Notes under the pieces: model-generated
The model's database searches: none
What the model was told of the DNA's origin: nothing
What the model saw: the letters and a program-made list of their open reading frames with translations, nothing else
In this document: positions 1 to 6,205 of the stretch, piece after piece
Layout of the letters: each line of letters begins with the position of its first letter
How positions within the stretch are numbered: position 1 is the first letter of the stretch
Assembly (NCBI GenBank): GCA_021413595.1
Contig: JAIOQD010000257.1
Coordinates: 1 to 16,008 of the forward strand
Direction of reading: 5' to 3'
DNA: 16,008 bases
Source: Bacteroidota bacterium
GTDB lineage: Bacteria > Bacteroidota > Bacteroidia > 2-12-FULL-35-15
Program-made: the position numbers and the translations under genes

Positions 1-718
1 AATCGGAATGAGAATAATTGTTCAATAATATCACCTTTAAATTACATTTTAAACCTCCTGTTAACCAAGATTCTCCATTGATCATTTGTGCGTATTCCCC
101 AATGGTTAAGCCATATACAATAGGTACAGGATGTAAACCTAAAAATGATTTGTAAGTATCTTCCATTATCGGTCCGTCAATATAATATCCATTAGGATTG
201 GGCCTGTCAAGCACAATTAAAGTTTTACTGTTTTCAGCACAGGCTTCCATAACATAATGCAATGTAGAGAGATAGGTGTAAAATCGCACACCAACATCCT
301 GTATATCAAAAATAAGCACATCAACATCCTTTAAATCTAAAGCTGCGGGTTTTTTGTTTTTTCCATATAACGAAATAATAGGCAGACCTGTTTTAATATC
401 TTTATACGTTTTCACCTTTTTACCGGCATCAACTAAGCCACGGAAGCCATGTTCGGGACAAAACACCTTTTTTACATTAACACCTAATGAAACCAAACTA
501 TCTACTAAGTGAGTGCTTTTAATATTGGAGGACTGATTGGCAACTATTGCCACTGATTTGTTTTTTAATAAAGGAAGGTATTCCATAGTGCGGTCAGCAC
601 CAACTTGAATATCATTAATCGTTTTGATAGTATTGTTTATTTGTGTAATTCCTTGTGCAACTGCATTTAATGAAAGAATAGCAACAAAAAATAATAAGTA
701 AATTTTATAAATCCTCAT
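1..718 (-). CDS. namZ: NamZ-like exo-beta-N-acetylmuramidase (DUF1343), N-terminal part, 3' end outside window
   Basis: Secreted DUF1343 protein; the characterised member NamZ removes terminal N-acetylmuramic acid from peptidoglycan fragments, so the likely role is cell-wall turnover in the periplasm. I translated this strand directly; 239 codons are present and the frame is open to the window edge. Residues 1-21 form a signal peptide (MRIYKIYLLFFVAILSLNAVA) ending at an Ala-Gln cleavage site. Family motifs follow in order: VANQSS near residues 59-64, PEHGFRG at 88-94, SLYG at 116-119, FDIQDVGVRFYTY at 137-149, LDRPNPNG at 170-177 and DGPI at 181-184. The Asp/Gln-rich IQDVGVR and DRPNPNG blocks are the family hallmark. 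Family members are usually about 390-430 residues, so some 150-190 C-terminal residues lie outside. The ATG at 716-718 is chosen because the signal peptide follows directly. It is divergent from the permease gene. Function is inferred from family membership. Confidence 0.9.
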   Translation of the reverse strand, partial: MRIYKIYLLFFVAILSLNAVAQGITQINNTIKTINDIQVGADRTMEYLPLLKNKSVAIVANQSSNIKSTHLVDSLVSLGVNVKKVFCPEHGFRGLVDAGKKVKTYKDIKTGLPIISLYGKNKKPAALDLKDVDVLIFDIQDVGVRFYTYLSTLHYVMEACAENSKTLIVLDRPNPNGYYIDGPIMEDTYKSFLGLHPVPIVYGLTIGEYAQMINGESWLTGGLKCNLKVILLNNYSHSD

Positions 719-734
719 CTTAATTGTAAAATAG

Positions 735-742
735 TAATTTTG
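735..742 (+). promoter_or_regulatory. Candidate Bacteroidota -7 promoter box for the LolC/E-type permease gene
   Basis: TAATTTTG matches TAnnTTTG and lies 36 bases before the TTG start at 779, giving a leader of about 30 nt. The -33 element is not clear. It lies inside the predicted leader of the divergent namZ-like transcript. Confidence 0.35.
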
Positions 743-763
743 TAAATAAATATAATAGAACAT

Positions 764-771
764 CAAAGCTA
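764..771 (-). promoter_or_regulatory. Candidate Bacteroidota -7 promoter box for the namZ-like gene
   Basis: Read on the minus strand this is TAGCTTTG, matching TAnnTTTG, the -7 consensus of the Bacteroidota primary sigma factor. It would give a leader of about 40 nt before the ATG at 718. I see no convincing -33 TTG at the expected spacing, so this rests on one box. Confidence 0.35.
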
Positions 772-778
772 ATAAATT

Positions 779-2029
779 TTGAACATTGAACGCTTTATAG
801 CTAAACGAATCATTTTTGGTTCAGGTAAAACCAGCCAGTTATCACGGCCAATTGTACGTATTTCAGTATTGGGTATTGCATTGGGCTTAGCCGTCATGAT
901 CTTAACAATTGCAATAGTTACCGGCTTTCAAAACGAAATCAGGAATAAACTTATTGGCTTTGGTTCACACATAAAAATCACAAATTATGATAGTAACGAA
1001 AGTGATGAACCCCAACCTATAGATAAAAAGCAACCCTTCATTGATGACTTAAAAAATGATGCTGACATCGATCATATCCAAATCTATGCCACAAAAAGTG
1101 GTATCATAAAAACGAAGACAGCCAATGAAGGAGCATTACTAAAAGGTATTGGTCCCGATTACGATTGGAAATTCATTAACGATAATCTTAAAAGTGGAAA
1201 ACCTTTCATTGTGAGTGATACAGGCTTATCAAGAAATATTATTATTTCAAAATATTTAGCTGATAAACTGGAGTTGAAGATGAATGATAAAATGATCATT
1301 TATTTTTTGATCAAGAAAGTTGACAGCGCTTTTTTTAAATATGAACAGAGAGTAAAAGCATTTTATATTTCAGGGATTTATGAAACGGGTTTAGAGGAAA
1401 TTGACAAAAGTCTAGTATTGGTTGATATTAAACAAATACAAAAATTAAATTATTGGAACAACGATCAAATCGGAGGATTCGAAATTGCAATCAACGATTA
1501 TAAAAAAATTGATGAAATTGGTGTTAAAATTAATGATATTGTAGGTCAGGATTTGATCGCAAAAACTGTAAAAGAAGTAAATCCACAAATATTTTCCTGG
1601 CTGGAGTTGCAGGATGTAAATGCGATAATGGTAATTACCCTAATGATTTTAGTCGCAGGTATAAATATGATTTCCGCCTTGCTTGTATTGATCTTAGAAC
1701 GCACTAATATGATTGGGATTATGAAAGCATTGGGAGCAAGGAATAAAAATATTCAAAAAATATTTTTGTACAATGCGGCTTATCTGATTGGTAAAGGATT
1801 AATATGGGGAAATATTATTGGTATTGCCATTGCACTTTTTCAACAATATTTTGGTGTACTCAAATTAGATCAGGCCACCTATTACGTTTCTGTGATTCCT
1901 ATTAATATTAATTTAATTCATATTTTATTATTAAATATCGGTACACTTGTATCGTGCCTATTAATGCTGGTAGTTCCTAGCTTCATTATATCCAAAATAA
2001 CCCCCATAAAGGCGATCAGATTTAGTTAA
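779..2029 (+). CDS. FtsX-like ABC transporter permease of the LolC/LolE type
   Basis: Inner-membrane permease of the lipoprotein-releasing type (FtsX/MacB_PCD family), which with a LolD ATPase extracts lipoproteins from the inner membrane in characterised systems. The 416 residues show the LolC/E plan: a short cytoplasmic lead (NIERFIAKR), TM1 at about 25-48, a large periplasmic domain at about 52-275, then TM2 at 283-306, TM3 at 329-352 and TM4 at 378-402. The cytoplasmic ERTNMIGIMKALGA segment (about 307-320) is the conserved coupling region facing the ATPase, and PIKAIRF ends the protein as usual in this family. The length is normal. The start is a TTG; no in-frame ATG comes before TM1 and the first residues match what is expected ahead of it. 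No ATPase or second permease gene is adjacent, which is common in Bacteroidota. Lipoprotein sorting is inferred; other FtsX-type substrates are possible. Confidence 0.88.
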   Translation: MNIERFIAKRIIFGSGKTSQLSRPIVRISVLGIALGLAVMILTIAIVTGFQNEIRNKLIGFGSHIKITNYDSNESDEPQPIDKKQPFIDDLKNDADIDHIQIYATKSGIIKTKTANEGALLKGIGPDYDWKFINDNLKSGKPFIVSDTGLSRNIIISKYLADKLELKMNDKMIIYFLIKKVDSAFFKYEQRVKAFYISGIYETGLEEIDKSLVLVDIKQIQKLNYWNNDQIGGFEIAINDYKKIDEIGVKINDIVGQDLIAKTVKEVNPQIFSWLELQDVNAIMVITLMILVAGINMISALLVLILERTNMIGIMKALGARNKNIQKIFLYNAAYLIGKGLIWGNIIGIAIALFQQYFGVLKLDQATYYVSVIPININLIHILLLNIGTLVSCLLMLVVPSFIISKITPIKAIRFS

Positions 2030-2053
2030 GGAATTCAAATCTTTTCCTTTTTT
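2028..2053 (+). terminator. Weak intrinsic-type terminator after the permease gene
   Basis: AAGGAA at 2028-2033 pairs with TTCCTT at 2044-2049 around a 10-nt loop and runs into TTTT. It overlaps the stop codon at 2027-2029. The 6-bp stem makes it only a modest candidate. Confidence 0.4.
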
Positions 2054-2413
2054 ACCGAATCTGTTTCTATTAAATCTCTCTTTTTGATCGATATGATTTA
2101 GGTAGGATTATACCTCCAATTTCAGGTGCTGTAAATTATACCAAAATGAAAGATACAATGAACCAATCAACGCTCGCCTTTTTCAAGGTGAGGGCTTGGG
2201 TGAGGTTTTAAAAGGACTATTTTGGATTTCATTTTGGTATAATTATCATAATCCGGAAATATTTAATATTCACTTAGAGCCTAACCTAACGATGGTCTAG
2301 GAATGCCAATTAATAATTGTTAGCCTGTTTTTTTCTAAACAATTAGAATTAAAAAGAAAAAATTGTATCTTTTCAAGAATTTTACATTATGTTATCAAAC
2401 AATCTTAATTACC
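2030..2413. other. Gene-poor gap between permease and OmpA-family gene
   Basis: No convincing coding region lies here. The left end has the weak terminator, the middle a 111-bp inverted-repeat element (2134-2244). Near 2317-2345 there is an imperfect hairpin, AATTGTTAG against CTAAACAATT. An in-frame TTG at 2363 could extend the OmpA-family gene, but the signal peptide begins at the ATG at 2414, so 2363-2413 is treated as leader. Confidence 0.6.
2134..2244. mobile_element. MITE-like 111-bp element with perfect 18-bp terminal inverted repeats
   Basis: AATTATACCAAAATGAAA at 2134-2151 is the exact reverse complement of 2227-2244. Between the arms, around 2173-2192, lies a second small hairpin (CTCGCCTT against AAGGTGAG), followed by a G-rich GGGCTTGGGTGAGG at 2191-2206 that stands out from the AT-rich surroundings. 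There is no room for a transposase, so a non-autonomous element mobilised in trans is the natural reading. Target-site duplications cannot be assigned because the flanks are AT-rich. A structured RNA or a palindrome-based terminator is the alternative. Confidence 0.5.
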
Positions 2414-3679
2414 ATGAACATCCGGACTATTTTAACGCTTATAAGTATTTTATTGTTTTTTATACCCTCTATTGCTCAAAAGAAAGGCATTGAAAAAAAC
2501 TTAAAAAAAACTCTGCCTTTAGAAACAACCAATACGGCTTGCGATTGCAAGGATGCTATCGAAATTAATGTTACCAAAGTAGCAAAGTACGGATTAACCA
2601 AACCATCTCACGGTTTTGGTTCTATTCAGGAAATATTATCAAAAAGCAAAACAGGAAAATTGGCTTTTGAAGCTGAACATAATACTGCATGGTATCTGTT
2701 GAATATTAATTTTGATGGTGAATTTGTTTTTGAAATTATTCCGGAAGATTCAACAAATGATTATGATTTTTTAGTATATAAATACACCGATACCGGCTTC
2801 TGCAAAGGAATACAAAAAAATGCTATCAAACCTATCCGTTCAAATTTATCGCGCTTAGATCCACAAAAAAAAGGAATTACAGGATTAGTATCAGGGGCAA
2901 AAAGTGAATTTGTTGGAAAAGGCATTGGCGCTGCTTATTCAAAATCCATTAACGTATTAAAAGGAGAAAAATATATACTTGTTTTAGATAATGTATATCC
3001 TGATGGGAAAGGTCATATTCTGAATTTCAACTACGTTAAACAAGTTGTGATTTCCGGTATTGTCCTTGACGCAGATAGTGTTCCGATAAAGTCGGAAATT
3101 ATACTTTCAGATAATATAGGAAATGTTGTTCATCAGCAAAACACCGAAAAGGATGGTAAATACACCATTAATTCAAGTATGAAAGAGAGTTTAAATTACA
3201 CGCTTTCTTTTTCCTCTGCAAATAGTTTTATTGATATTAAAACACTTAATACAAATGATCTGAAAAATTCAAATGCTTTCATAGACATTCGAACAATATT
3301 GGTTAGACTAAAAAAAGGAATGAAATATAACATGAGTAGCATTAATTTTTATGGCAATCTAGCTGTATTGCTACCTTCAAGTCATTCATCACTAGTTGCA
3401 CTTTATAAATTAATGAAGGAAAATGAAAAAATGATAATACGGATTGAAGGGCATATAAATTTACCGGGTGGTGCTTCCAGAAACAACGTTTTCGAACAAA
3501 CCTTATCAGAAGACCGGGCGAAGACCGTTTGCGACTATTTGCAAAATCAGGGAATACGCAAAGAACGTATAAGCAGTATTGGTTATTCTGCCAGTAAAAT
3601 GCTTTTTCCAAATCCAAAAGATGAAGCTGAAATGTCTGCTAACAGGCGTGTTGAAATAAATGTGATTTCAATAGAATAA
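2414..3679 (+). CDS. OmpA-family protein with beta-sandwich and carboxypeptidase-regulatory-like domains
   Basis: Exported protein expected to anchor the outer membrane or a surface complex to peptidoglycan. With the ATG at 2414 it has 421 residues. Residues 1-21 are a signal peptide (MNIRTILTLISILLFFIPSIA) before QKK. Residues of about 43-208 form a beta-sandwich-like domain of the type found in Bacteroidota OmpA proteins (AEHNTAWYLL, DYDFLVYK, PIRSNLSR, YILVLDN). About 211-283 is a carboxypeptidase-regulatory-like fold (ISGIVLDADSVPIKSEI, DGKYTI). About 308-421 is the OmpA C-terminal domain, with the peptidoglycan-binding helix TLSEDRAKTVCDYL at 363-376 and NRRVEI at 410-415. No transmembrane barrel is present. 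The in-frame TTG at 2363 would put 17 residues before the signal peptide and is rejected. It appears to be a single-gene unit; its partner is unknown. Confidence 0.87.
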   Translation: MNIRTILTLISILLFFIPSIAQKKGIEKNLKKTLPLETTNTACDCKDAIEINVTKVAKYGLTKPSHGFGSIQEILSKSKTGKLAFEAEHNTAWYLLNINFDGEFVFEIIPEDSTNDYDFLVYKYTDTGFCKGIQKNAIKPIRSNLSRLDPQKKGITGLVSGAKSEFVGKGIGAAYSKSINVLKGEKYILVLDNVYPDGKGHILNFNYVKQVVISGIVLDADSVPIKSEIILSDNIGNVVHQQNTEKDGKYTINSSMKESLNYTLSFSSANSFIDIKTLNTNDLKNSNAFIDIRTILVRLKKGMKYNMSSINFYGNLAVLLPSSHSSLVALYKLMKENEKMIIRIEGHINLPGGASRNNVFEQTLSEDRAKTVCDYLQNQGIRKERISSIGYSASKMLFPNPKDEAEMSANRRVEINVISIE

Positions 3680-3697
3680 AGTATCTGCTTAAAATTG

Positions 3698-3705
3698 TAC
3701 TTTTG
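3698..3705 (+). promoter_or_regulatory. Bacteroidota -7 promoter box upstream of the CBS-like gene
   Basis: TACTTTTG within TTGTACTTTTGCA matches TAnnTTTG and is followed by C and A/T-rich sequence, as in many Bacteroidota promoters. It lies about 54 bases before the ATG at 3759. The -33 TTG is not obvious at the right spacing. Confidence 0.5.
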
Positions 3706-3758
3706 CATTTTTAAAATTCAAACCACAATTATTAAAAATCCGTTATTTATAAAACTAA

Positions 3759-5129
3759 ATGAGAAAAGCCTCTAATAATATACTTGAAACTATTGGTAAT
3801 ACACCTTTGGTTCGTATTAACAACATCACTAAAAATGTTAAAGCTACAGTTTATGCAAAAGTAGAAACCTTTAATCCCGGTAACTCCATAAAAGACCGTA
3901 TGGCATTGAAAATGATCGAAATTGCTGAAAAGGACGGTCGTTTAAAGCCAGGTGGTACAATAATAGAAGGTACAAGTGGTAATACAGGCATGGGCTTGGC
4001 GATCGCTTCAATTATTAAAGGGTATAAATGTATTTTTACTACCACCGATAAGCAATCAAAAGAAAAAGTAGATGCTTTACGTGCTTTTGGTGCTGATGTA
4101 ATTGTTTGTCCAACCAATGTTGAACCGGAAGATCCCCGCTCTTATTATTCTGTTTCATCCCGTTTGGAAAAAGAAATCCCAAACTCTTGGAAACCAAACC
4201 AATACGATAACTTAAGTAATTCATTGGCGCATTACGAACAAACTGGTCCCGAAATTTGGGAGCAAACAGAAGGTAAGATCACTCATCTTGTGGTAGGAGT
4301 TGGAACGGGCGGTACAATTTCAGGTACCGGTCGTTATTTAAAAGAAAAAAATCCGAATGTAAAAATATGGGGAATAGATACCTACGGTTCTGTTTTTAAA
4401 AAATACAAGGAGACAGGTATTTTCGATAAAAATGAAATTTACCCCTACATTACTGAAGGTATCGGTGAGGATTTTTTACCTGCCAATGTTGATTTTAATG
4501 TAATTGACCGTTTTGAAAAAGTAACGGATAAAGATGCCGCTATAATGACTCGCGAGATTACTAAAAGAGAAGGTATTTTTGCAGGTAACTCAGCAGGTTC
4601 TGCTATGGCAGGGCTTATGCAATTAAAAAATGAATTAAAAGAAGGTGATGTTGTTGTTGTAATTTTTCATGATCATGGAACACGTTATTTAGGTAAAATG
4701 TTTAATGATGAATGGATGCTTGAAAAAGGCTTTTTTGATAAAAAAGGATTAGTTGCCAAAGATTTTGTAAACACAAACACCAACGGACAGTTGATCACTA
4801 TTGAAATGTCCGACACCATTGGTAATGCCGTAAAACTGATGAGTAAAATGGATATTTCTCAGATTCCGGTAACACATGATAAACGAGTGGTAGGTTCTTT
4901 AAATGAAAGTTTATTGTACGCCAAAATAATCAGTAATCCGGAAATAAAGAATCAAAAAATTGAAAGTATTATGCAACCGGCATTCCCATTTGTTGATATT
5001 TCTGCACCAATAGATTCGCTTTCCGCTATGATCACGGATAAAAATCCAGCCGTTTTAGTAAAAGATTTTAAATTAGATAAAACATATATTATTACCCGTT
5101 ACGATATTATTAATGCGTTAACGAAATAG
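3759..5129 (+). CDS. PLP-dependent cystathionine beta-synthase-like enzyme with C-terminal CBS pair
   Basis: Fold-type II PLP enzyme expected to condense serine (or O-acetylserine) with homocysteine or sulfide in the cytoplasm. Visible motifs are the PLP lysine K45 in NSIKDR, the phosphate/substrate loop EGTSGNTG at 70-77, the glycine-rich GVGTGGTISGTGR at 180-192 and GNSAGSA at 276-282. The block YDNLSNSLAHYEQTGPEI (149-166) and the stretch HDHGTRYLGKMFNDEWMLEKGF (304-325) resemble cystathionine beta-synthase more than CysK/CysM. Residues of about 345-400 and 405-456 form two CBS motifs, which in this family bind adenosyl ligands and regulate activity. The 456-residue length fits CBS plus a regulatory module. 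It has its own candidate promoter upstream. Without biochemistry, cysteine synthase activity cannot be excluded, and annotations in Bacteroidota vary between the two. Confidence 0.9.
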   Translation: MRKASNNILETIGNTPLVRINNITKNVKATVYAKVETFNPGNSIKDRMALKMIEIAEKDGRLKPGGTIIEGTSGNTGMGLAIASIIKGYKCIFTTTDKQSKEKVDALRAFGADVIVCPTNVEPEDPRSYYSVSSRLEKEIPNSWKPNQYDNLSNSLAHYEQTGPEIWEQTEGKITHLVVGVGTGGTISGTGRYLKEKNPNVKIWGIDTYGSVFKKYKETGIFDKNEIYPYITEGIGEDFLPANVDFNVIDRFEKVTDKDAAIMTREITKREGIFAGNSAGSAMAGLMQLKNELKEGDVVVVIFHDHGTRYLGKMFNDEWMLEKGFFDKKGLVAKDFVNTNTNGQLITIEMSDTIGNAVKLMSKMDISQIPVTHDKRVVGSLNESLLYAKIISNPEIKNQKIESIMQPAFPFVDISAPIDSLSAMITDKNPAVLVKDFKLDKTYIITRYDIINALTK

Positions 5130-5238
5130 TTTAAAGTTTAAAGTTGGAAAGTTAAAAAGTTGATTTAATAAATCGCTTTAAACTTTCCAGCTTTGAACCT
5201 GAATTTTCAAATTTTCAAACTTTAAACTTTGAACTTAT
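5130..5238. repeat. AACTTTN heptad repeat cluster forming a long hairpin
   Basis: The left side has heptads in reverse orientation (TTTAAAG TTTAAAG from 5130). The right side has AACTTTA at 5218-5224, AACTTTG at 5225-5231 and AACTTAT at 5232-5238. Positions 5142-5159 (AGTTGGAAAGTTAAAAAG) pair imperfectly with 5176-5192 (CTTTAAACTTTCCAGCT) around a loop that itself contains the near-palindrome GATTTAATAAATC. As RNA this would be a stem of about 17 bp right after the CBS-like gene and could act as a terminator. The TTG start of the next gene (5229-5231) is the tail of one heptad. Confidence 0.65.
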
Positions 5239-6035
5239 ACTTCGATCAGCTTAATAGAAAAATTGAGCTCCCTTTCCCTCCGAAAAGGATTATCTCCTTA
5301 GTGCCTTCCCAAACCGAATTATTATATGATTTAGGCTTGCGCGATGAAGTGGTTGGCATTACCAAATTTTGTATTCATCCTGATGAGTGGTTCCATACCA
5401 AAATACATATTGGAGGAACGAAAAAAATCGATTTCGATAAAATAAAACAACTAAACCCTGATCTGATTATTGGCAACAAAGAAGAAAATGAAAAGGGGCA
5501 GATCGAACAATTAATGAAGGATCATACGGTATGGATGAGTGATATTTATACTCTGAAAGATGCATTAAATATGATTGTTCAGGTTGGAACATTAGTAGGT
5601 AAGCCTCAGGAATCAATATATTTAAAACTACAAATAGAATCTCAATTCAACGATCTCAACTTTAAACTTTCAACTTTCAACTCAAAGCTCAATGCTACTT
5701 ACTTCATTTGGAGAAAACCGTTTATGGTAGCCGGCAGCAATACATTTATCGATGATATGCTCAGCCGTTGTGGTTTAAATAATGTATTTGCCTCTTCCGA
5801 CTCAATACGTTATCCGGAAGTTAGCGAACAGCAAATTGCTGAAATAAAACCTGAAGTAATATTACTTTCATCAGAGCCTTACCCTTTTAAAGAAAAGCAT
5901 ATTTTGGAACTTCAATCTATTTGTCCTGAAGCTAAAATAATGATTGTGGATGGTGAGTTGTTTTCATGGTATGGATCTCGTTTGTTGCAGGCGCCATCCT
6001 ATTTTGAAAAAATAAGAGAAACAATGACTTTCTGA
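5229..6035 (+). CDS. BtuF-like helical-backbone metal/cobalamin-binding protein without signal peptide
   Basis: Substrate-binding protein of the Peripla_BP_2/BtuF type, the family that captures cobalamin or iron chelates for ABC importers. Residues 20-37 (RIISLVPSQTELLYDLGL) are the classic opening of the N-lobe, and DEVVGITKFCIHP (39-51) and LNPDLIIG (75-82) follow. The C-lobe contains FMVAGSNTFIDDMLSRCGLNNVF (165-187) and IAEIKPEVILLSSEPYPF (203-220). At 268 residues the two-lobe core is complete, yet there is no signal peptide or lipobox and the family motif begins 20 residues in; such signal-less forms occur in Bacteroidota, so a cytoplasmic role is possible. The start is a TTG inside a heptad repeat; there is no early in-frame ATG. 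Residues 144-154 are encoded by the same heptads. No permease or ATPase is adjacent. The ligand is not known. Confidence 0.8.
   Translation: MNLYFDQLNRKIELPFPPKRIISLVPSQTELLYDLGLRDEVVGITKFCIHPDEWFHTKIHIGGTKKIDFDKIKQLNPDLIIGNKEENEKGQIEQLMKDHTVWMSDIYTLKDALNMIVQVGTLVGKPQESIYLKLQIESQFNDLNFKLSTFNSKLNATYFIWRKPFMVAGSNTFIDDMLSRCGLNNVFASSDSIRYPEVSEQQIAEIKPEVILLSSEPYPFKEKHILELQSICPEAKIMIVDGELFSWYGSRLLQAPSYFEKIRETMTF
5658..5685 (+). repeat. In-frame AACTTTN heptad repeats inside the BtuF-like gene
   Basis: Four consecutive 7-bp units can be read: AACTTTA, AACTTTC, AACTTTC and the degenerate AACTCAA. They encode N144 to about S152 (NFKLSTFNS). These are the same heptads as in the gap before the gene. 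Three perfect units make 21 nt, so the frame is kept. They fall between the helical spine and the C-lobe, where an insertion is tolerable. Confidence 0.7.
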
Positions 6036-6092
6036 GTTGGTGGTTTAAAATCTCCTTTCTGAAATTTTTATTTCAATATTTTTCCAAATCTC

Positions 6093-6166
6093 CGAGCCTG
6101 TTTAAATTTCATAAAAAAACATAACAGTATTTCCTATAAAAGCCAACGTAATTATCGACAGGCTCG
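6093..6166. repeat. 9-bp inverted repeat CGAGCCTGT / ACAGGCTCG upstream of PRODH
   Basis: CGAGCCTGT at 6093-6101 is the exact reverse complement of 6158-6166, separated by 56 bp of AT-rich sequence. The GC-rich arms contrast with their surroundings and resemble REP-like intergenic repeats. The repeat marks the left part of a foreign-looking stretch that continues into the 5' end of the PRODH frame. Confidence 0.5.
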
Positions 6167-6205
6167 AAATTACCATGTGCGCTGTCATCCGATCTTGTTG
6201 GGGAA

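Noticed and set aside
2363..2413. TTG start extending the OmpA-family protein by 17 residues
   Set aside because: It would bury the clear signal peptide that begins at the ATG at 2414. A TATCTTTT sequence at 2366-2373 is one mismatch from a -7 box but lacks a -33 element, so it is not listed as a promoter.
3342..3617. Minus-strand open frame inside the OmpA-family gene
   Set aside because: Antisense to a well-supported OmpA domain, with no recognisable protein features.
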